A DNA stretch of 10,801 nucleotides, taken from an uncultured Eubacteriales bacterium. Lineage in GTDB: Bacteria > Bacillota > Clostridia > Christensenellales > Borkfalkiaceae. A program made the position numbers and the translations under genes. The stretch is from NCBI GenBank assembly GCA_958405585.1, contig CATYEP010000055.1, positions 1 to 10,801 on the forward strand. The letters run 5' to 3'. The notes under the pieces are model-generated. The model was not told the DNA's origin, did not search any database, and was given only the letters and a program-made list of their open reading frames with translations. Below are positions 5,995 through 10,801 of the stretch, one piece after another; positions within the stretch are counted from its first letter, which is position 1; every line of letters begins with the position of its first letter.

Positions 5995-8900
5995 TTACCG
6001 TTCCTGTTTATTTCGTTTTTTCAGTAAAACGACAGCCGTCACAACGGCAGCAACGCCGACTGCCGCCACCGCCACAACGCCCCATACCCAACCGGGAACG
6101 CCGCCGTTCCCTTTTCCGTCGTCAGTATCGGGAACAGGTTGCGTATCCACGTCCGGCGGCAACTCTTCATAAACGGCCTGAAGCGTGATATCCCCGTCGA
6201 TGACAAACTTATCTCCTGCCGCATACAACACTCCGTCACCTTTCCAGCCTAAAAACTTCCAACCTTCTTTTTCCGCCGCGGACGGCAAAACGATTTCTTC
6301 CCCCGCGATCCCTTCAAACGTTTCCGAAAAAGTATCGAAACGGATGACATACAGTTTTTCATACACAGCTTCCGCCAGCATATCGCCTTGCAACACAACT
6401 TTATCCCCAGCCGCCAGCAAGACATTCCCACACTGCCAGCCCATAAAGCGATATCCTTCCTTACCCTGCGCCTGCGGCAATACAGCCTCTGCGCCCGGTT
6501 TCAGATATTGTATATCCTCCACGTCTCCGTCGCGGATGGCAAGACCATAAAATTTTTCCTGTCCGACCATGACCGCCGAATCGCTTTCACCGTACGCGCA
6601 CGCAAACAGGTCTTCTCCGACATATACATACATCTCCCCGCAGATATCCGATACATTTGTACCCGTCGGGAAACGAAGCAAAGGTGCGGCCGCATCCCAG
6701 TCCTCAGGGACATAAAAGGTCAGAGCAAACGAACTCCCGCCCGAAGGCAGCGCTGTAAATACGGGGGCTTTTCCCGCCGCAAACGCCGCGCTTCCGCTCC
6801 AGTCCCATGTTCCTCCCGAAAAAACAGCATTGCTTTGCGCCGACAGATACACCGTTCCGCCTCGATCGGAACGGCTTCCCGCCGCCTTTATCACGACGTC
6901 CGTTCCTCCAAACGTTGCGTATCCATTGACATATACGGCGCTTCCCTGCTCCGCCGCATTCTCCGAAAAGCCGACCAGCAGAAACGTCGTTCGCCTGCCC
7001 GAATTCGACGACGCTACATATACACCGCCTCCGTATGACTGCGCGCAATTTTTCGCGATCTGCGTCGCTTGCGCTCCGTTCCCCGTCAAACTTGTCAATC
7101 CGTCCAACCAAAGAGCACCGCCCGCATTTGCCGTATTGCCCTCAAAAAGACATCCATACACGTTCAGAATCCCGCCGTTGCGGTTACACACGGCCCCGCC
7201 GTTCGCTCCTGCGCTGTTTTCGTGAAATTCTGTATCCGTGGCGTTCAGGCGGCAGGACATGACGATCGCTCCGCCGCTTTCTGTTGCAATATTTGCGTAA
7301 AACTCAGAATTCATTAGCGTAACATTTGCCGAAGCGACTTCACACGCCAACGCTCCGCCGTTTTTTGCACGGTTATTACTGAATACTGTCCCGTCAGCCC
7401 GAAACGTTCCGCCGTTTATCCGGACAGCTCCTCCGTTCCCTGTACTTATGCCGTTCTGTAAAACAACGCCTTCCCCCAGTTCCAGTGTCCCCTGGCTGAT
7501 AATCAGCGAATCCGCCTGCGCTATATCCATGCCGTCTATCGTCAGCGTGTTTTCACCCTCTCCGCTGATCGTCAAAGATGCTCCGCTGTTGACCCGAAAC
7601 ATCACCTGTTCAAGATTCCTGCGCACGGTCACGCTTTTACCCTGCGGTTTCAGCGTTATATTTCCTGTAACCGTCACGCCCGTTTCATATACATCTTCCA
7701 ACAGATACACTGTCCCGCCGTCCGTCGCCGCGGCAAACGCTTCCGATAATGAATTAAATTTCTGTCCGTTCACACTTGCAACCGCACCTTGTGTCATTGC
7801 AGACATAGCTTCACTTTCGGACGTACAGCCGAGAGCCCGATCATAGGCACGAACTTTATACATAGGCATACCTTCTTCCGGCGCCGCAGTATCCGTGTAA
7901 TTTCTTCCATACGTAAACCCGATGACTTTGAAGCCCCCTGTGCCGTCACTGCGCAGGATCTCATACCCCAGATGACGGAAATCCTTGACCTCCGGCAACA
8001 GCAATGCATATCCCGCGCCCGTTTTGCTTACATTGAGAATCTGCGTACCGTCTTTTTCGCCGTACAGTTTCAGTTCATCGCCATATTTTGTGTAATAATT
8101 ATAGAACTGCGCGTCGACATACCAAAGCTTTAACTCATTTTCCACAATTCTGCCCGATTCTTTCGCCTTCTCCATCGCCGCGCGAAACGCATCCGACGCA
8201 TTGTCATAACCTGTAAATGCCGCCTTCCAAGCAAAACCGATCCGTTCAAAATAATAACTCAGATCGATCCCCGCCGCCAGTGAACTGAAATAGACGTGCA
8301 ACTCCGCATCCGACAATCCTTTGCGATCTTCATAACGGAAACAATTATCAAACCGTCCCCAATACCCCGGAAAACGGCTCTCGATGCACCACCACGGCAA
8401 AGCGTCTGAAGCCTTTTCCGCGTAAGCGTTTCCCGCGTTGTCGTCCGGTGCCGCCGCTTTCAGATATTCCGTAAAATTACCTCTTGCGCCTTCACCGTCC
8501 AAAGCAGTCTTATTGAACTGAGACCACATATTGTTCGTTACTTCCGAACGCGTCCGCTCGGATATATCCATCATGTGCCCCAGCTCATGCGACACCCCCC
8601 AACCGAACCCGCTGCCGTAACAGGAGATTTGCTCCCATGTACCTTTCTGGATCCCGACATGCTCGGTGTACGCATATGCCGCCGCCCAGGGCTGCATTAC
8701 GCGCACGTTTACATTCAGGTATTCCGCACGCACATCGTAATGCTCCGAATCAGGATCATAAGATACTCCGTCAAATTCATATAAAGATTTCAGGTAACCG
8801 TCCCAATCTTGAAGAGCCTGCCCCGGATCAGCCTCTCCGTCGATATAGCAGGATTTTGCACGGCTTGCCGTCACCGTCAAAATTACCCGATCGCTCTGCA

Positions 8901-10221
8901 GTTCGGTCACGTCATTATAATATCCGTCCTCTTTCGCATACAGTTCCAGATATTCCGTAAGAGCGTTCCTGTATTCTTCCGCATCGTCTCCCGTACGATA
9001 CACAGGAATCGTATACCCCCCGTCCATGTAGATCTTCACATTCTCGCTCTGCTGATTTTCCGTATATGGATTGCAAAGATAGACCGGCCCTCCCGGATTC
9101 GTCTTGACACTCCATGAAGAATCGTAAAGATCGGGAACCGTGATCAGATTCAGCCCGCGGTTCAGGCTGTATTCCGAACTTTTCCATTTACTCCAGTAAC
9201 CAATGTGCTGCGTAAAGACGAGCGTCGGCAAAGGATCCTGATCCTCTGCTTCCACAAATACCGCCAGCGTTTCGCCCGGCACGGCACAAACGCCCGTGAT
9301 TTGCCTGTTCGTTCCCTGCCACACCATCTTTAAAGTGTTGCGCGCATACGCAGATATATTTCCGTGCCTTGCAATCGTAGCATTTCCGATTTCGTCCGGT
9401 TTTGTCGTAAATTCCCGCGCAGGATTTGCCGTCACTGCCCCGTCCAGGATCCCTTCCGCGCGCGAAACCAGATACTGCAGTTCCCCGCGCAGCGCATATG
9501 CCTGCGTTTCCTTAACCAGAGCTATCGTCTCGCGTACCTTCTCTTTTGTGTAAGAAGGATCGATCGACGTGCATGTATAATCGGCAAACATTCCGTTCAA
9601 TTGCGAAATACATTCTTCTTCCGGCTTGAAAAAAATAAATTCCGAAGCACTGCATCTTTGCTCCAAGGCCGGATTCACAGCCGTGTATTCAAAGCGGAAA
9701 TACCGCATGGTATATGCCTTGTCAAACCGATACACAAGAATATTGCTGGATAATTCCACCGTCCCGAAACCGATTTTTTCAAAATCTGTACCGTTATCCG
9801 AAATATAAAAAGTCGCCGTCAGCGGAAAACCTTTACCCGTAGTGTCCCTGCGCGTTGCAAAAACCAATCGATCCGCCTCTACCGCTTCCGTAAACTTAAC
9901 AGTCACCGTATTGGTAAAATTTGCGCCGTTTATCTTGTTCGTCTCCCAAAACGTATCAAAATTGCGGTCAAACGCCCGCGCCAATACATTCGGCCCCCAA
10001 TTTGAACCGTTGCATTCGTAACTTTCAATCTTTTCCTGTTCCAGTGCATAGCTGCCGAGATACCCTTCTGTCAGATATTCATGCGTCCTCGTGATCTTGT
10101 CCACCTGAAAAGATGTACCGTCCGCCCATGCCCGAAGCAACCCGAAAATGCCTGCACTCCAGGTAACAGCCATCATTATAGTAAAAAATATCAGTGTACG
10201 TATTCTCTTTTTGCTTACCAT
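5995..10221 (-). CDS. Secreted, membrane-anchored M60 family (mucinase-type) metallopeptidase
   Basis: A 1408-residue surface protein. A signal peptide spans 1-33, with likely cleavage after AWA (31-33). An F5/8 type C-like carbohydrate-binding domain lies at about 58-200. The M60 region runs about 285-705; its zinc site is HELGH (H545, E546, H549) with third ligand E560 in SEVTNN, the arrangement of gluzincin M60 enzymes that cleave O-glycosylated mucins. A fibronectin III-like segment follows (about 735-805). A right-handed beta-helix (about 820-1130) carries Pmp-like GGA[ILV] and FxxN repeats. Two Listeria/Bacteroides-type repeats end in GDMLAEAVYE (1279-1288) and GDITLQAVYE (1343-1352). 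A proline/aspartate-rich linker leads to a C-terminal helix (1377-1400) and a basic KKRNK tail; no LPxTG is present. AAGGAG six bases before the ATG fixes the start. The gene is monocistronic between its promoter and terminator. Substrate is inferred from the family. Confidence 0.93.
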   Translation of the reverse strand: MVSKKRIRTLIFFTIMMAVTWSAGIFGLLRAWADGTSFQVDKITRTHEYLTEGYLGSYALEQEKIESYECNGSNWGPNVLARAFDRNFDTFWETNKINGANFTNTVTVKFTEAVEADRLVFATRRDTTGKGFPLTATFYISDNGTDFEKIGFGTVELSSNILVYRFDKAYTMRYFRFEYTAVNPALEQRCSASEFIFFKPEEECISQLNGMFADYTCTSIDPSYTKEKVRETIALVKETQAYALRGELQYLVSRAEGILDGAVTANPAREFTTKPDEIGNATIARHGNISAYARNTLKMVWQGTNRQITGVCAVPGETLAVFVEAEDQDPLPTLVFTQHIGYWSKWKSSEYSLNRGLNLITVPDLYDSSWSVKTNPGGPVYLCNPYTENQQSENVKIYMDGGYTIPVYRTGDDAEEYRNALTEYLELYAKEDGYYNDVTELQSDRVILTVTASRAKSCYIDGEADPGQALQDWDGYLKSLYEFDGVSYDPDSEHYDVRAEYLNVNVRVMQPWAAAYAYTEHVGIQKGTWEQISCYGSGFGWGVSHELGHMMDISERTRSEVTNNMWSQFNKTALDGEGARGNFTEYLKAAAPDDNAGNAYAEKASDALPWWCIESRFPGYWGRFDNCFRYEDRKGLSDAELHVYFSSLAAGIDLSYYFERIGFAWKAAFTGYDNASDAFRAAMEKAKESGRIVENELKLWYVDAQFYNYYTKYGDELKLYGEKDGTQILNVSKTGAGYALLLPEVKDFRHLGYEILRSDGTGGFKVIGFTYGRNYTDTAAPEEGMPMYKVRAYDRALGCTSESEAMSAMTQGAVASVNGQKFNSLSEAFAAATDGGTVYLLEDVYETGVTVTGNITLKPQGKSVTVRRNLEQVMFRVNSGASLTISGEGENTLTIDGMDIAQADSLIISQGTLELGEGVVLQNGISTGNGGAVRINGGTFRADGTVFSNNRAKNGGALACEVASANVTLMNSEFYANIATESGGAIVMSCRLNATDTEFHENSAGANGGAVCNRNGGILNVYGCLFEGNTANAGGALWLDGLTSLTGNGAQATQIAKNCAQSYGGGVYVASSNSGRRTTFLLVGFSENAAEQGSAVYVNGYATFGGTDVVIKAAGSRSDRGGTVYLSAQSNAVFSGGTWDWSGSAAFAAGKAPVFTALPSGGSSFALTFYVPEDWDAAAPLLRFPTGTNVSDICGEMYVYVGEDLFACAYGESDSAVMVGQEKFYGLAIRDGDVEDIQYLKPGAEAVLPQAQGKEGYRFMGWQCGNVLLAAGDKVVLQGDMLAEAVYEKLYVIRFDTFSETFEGIAGEEIVLPSAAEKEGWKFLGWKGDGVLYAAGDKFVIDGDITLQAVYEELPPDVDTQPVPDTDDGKGNGGVPGWVWGVVAVAAVGVAAVVTAVVLLKKRNKQER

Positions 10222-10263
10222 TCGTTTCTCCTTGCCGTATTCTATACTACCATTCTGTGCAAC

Positions 10264-10321
10264 TAAATAATTTCAAGCCGATTTATTGTACTATTTTTTT
10301 ATCCGTTTGTAAATAATTTCA
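10264..10321. repeat. 12-bp direct repeat flanking the M60 promoter
   Basis: TAAATAATTTCA occurs at 10264-10275 and 10310-10321, 46 bp apart. One copy overlaps the -35 box, the other lies just downstream of the predicted transcription start. Each contains the odd palindrome AAAT-N-ATTT. The placement suits a regulator-binding pair, but the region is AT-rich and the binding protein is unknown. Confidence 0.4.
10285..10313 (-). promoter_or_regulatory. Promoter of the M60 peptidase gene
   Basis: On the minus strand TTTACA (10308-10313) and TACAAT (10285-10290) each match the consensus at five of six positions and are separated by exactly 17 bp. Transcription would begin near 10278, giving a leader of about 57 nt before the ATG at 10221. 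A weaker alternative, TGGTAGTAT at 10244-10252, lacks a good -35. Confidence 0.65.
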
Positions 10322-10402
10322 GGTAAACCTTTTCCCCCTCATTTTCAGCCCGGTATTTGTTCTCTTTCCGCTTCCTGGCATGCTATGCGATCCGATGTGC
10401 AT
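10319..10402 (-). CDS. Possible small reading frame upstream of the M60 gene
   Basis: A 27-codon frame starts with ATG at 10402, preceded by GGAGGAG (10406-10412), one of the best Shine-Dalgarno matches in the window, at good spacing. The peptide is short, basic and hydrophilic (six Lys/Arg, two His) and resembles no family I know. It stops just before the -35 of the M60 promoter. No convincing promoter was seen directly upstream. It may be a short expressed peptide, the remnant of a larger gene, or chance. Confidence 0.25.
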   Translation of the reverse strand: MHIGSHSMPGSGKRTNTGLKMRGKRFT

Positions 10403-10801
10403 CAGCTCCTCCAACAATTCACTTCTTTGAATGCGGCAAGAACAGTTTTTGTTCCGCCCGTGCATTTAGTTAATTAAAAAGCGTCTTTGCAGGCGCACAT
10501 CGTTGCCGCATGTTTTTTATAACAGTCATGATCGCTTAACTGACAGATATTTGTGTATTCAAACCCACACATAGCCCGAAGTATTCGAATATTCAAAACC
10601 TCGGACACCCTGAAGTTTTGCATTACAAAAAGACGGGGCAACGTTTGCCCCGTCAAATATCCGCATGCATAAATACAAATCTTTCTGTCCAAAAAATCAA
10701 CATTTTTCCTTTGCAACGGAATCATTTCTGCAATCAAAAGTTTTTACCAAAACCGATCCGGCAAAACTTCTCGTCCGTTTCGCGGAAAAATCCGACAAAA
10801 T
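10403..10801. other. Intergenic stretch without a convincing gene
   Basis: Apart from the terminator at 10627-10654 I see no supported gene here. The longest frame, on the minus strand from a TTG at 10737 to 10474, has no ribosome binding site, is rich in cysteine and runs straight through that terminator. Reading leftward from the right edge, two minus-strand frames end at 10697 and 10734; either could be the tail of a gene lying mainly beyond the window, but too little is visible to choose. A short inverted repeat, GAACA/TGTTC, lies at 10440-10454. Confidence 0.5.
10627..10654 (-). terminator. Rho-independent terminator of a gene beyond the right edge
   Basis: GACGGGGCAA (10632-10641) and TTGCCCCGTC (10645-10654) form a perfect 10-bp stem with a three-base loop. 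On the minus strand it is followed by TTTTTG (10631-10626), a proper T-tract; on the plus strand there is none. It implies a minus-strand transcript arriving from the right, whose coding end must be within or just beyond the last 150 bases. Confidence 0.78.

Noticed and set aside
5813..6172. A 119-codon plus-strand frame between lon and the M60 gene
   Set aside because: It crosses the M60 terminator and runs antisense to the M60 C-terminus, with Thr/Ala/Pro-rich low-complexity translation.
10440..10454. GAACA-N5-TGTTC as a LexA/SOS box
   Set aside because: The Gram-positive SOS box needs GAAC-N4-GTTC; here the GAAC and GTTC halves are seven bases apart, and no SOS-type gene is next to it.
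10474..10737. An 87-codon minus-strand frame, cysteine-rich
   Set aside because: It starts with TTG without a Shine-Dalgarno and reads through a strong terminator with a T-tract on the same strand.

Overview
The window looks like chromosomal DNA from a Gram-positive, probably gut-dwelling member of the Bacillota, most likely Clostridia. The grounds are: a lon-engB (ysxC) pair arranged as in many Firmicutes, strong Shine-Dalgarno sites (AGGAGG, AAGGAG), sigma-A-type promoters with extended -10 boxes, near-balanced base composition, and a secreted protein anchored by a C-terminal transmembrane helix. No insertion sequence, phage gene, CRISPR array, tRNA or rRNA was seen. Placement below class level is not supported.

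Layout from left to right. (1) 1-681, minus: the N-terminal 227 residues of an N-acetylhexosamine 1-kinase (NahK), cut by the window edge. (2) 682-828: a divergent promoter region. (3) 829-1692, plus: an AraC-type regulator with a cupin sensor domain. (4) 1693-1871: a convergent gap filled with long hairpins acting as terminators. (5) 1872-2723, minus: a divergent relative of initiating sugar-phosphate transferases that lacks the family's catalytic Asp-Glu pair. (6) 2788-3387, minus: the ribosome-assembly GTPase EngB. (7) 3395-5713, minus: the ATP-dependent protease Lon. Items 7, 6 and 5 are transcribed in that order; lon and engB are tightly coupled, and the transferase has its own promoter besides possible read-through. 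(8) 5714-5994: the lon promoter and a symmetrical terminator. (9) 5995-10221, minus: a 1408-residue secreted M60 (mucinase-type) metallopeptidase with a discoidin-like domain, a Pmp-like beta-helix, two Listeria/Bacteroides-type repeats and a membrane anchor. (10) 10222-10801: its promoter region, a possible 27-codon reading frame, and a terminator belonging to a gene off the right edge.

How it may work together. The M60 protein and NahK both fit host-glycoprotein foraging: the surface peptidase would cut O-glycosylated mucin, and NahK phosphorylates GlcNAc/GalNAc released from galacto-N-biose or lacto-N-biose. The AraC regulator, divergent from nahK, is a natural candidate for sensing such sugars. 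They are separated by the lon-engB housekeeping block, so co-regulation is inference. The most unusual items are the M60/Pmp-like beta-helix fusion, the sugar-transferase homologue without its catalytic dyad, and a 12-bp direct repeat flanking the M60 promoter.
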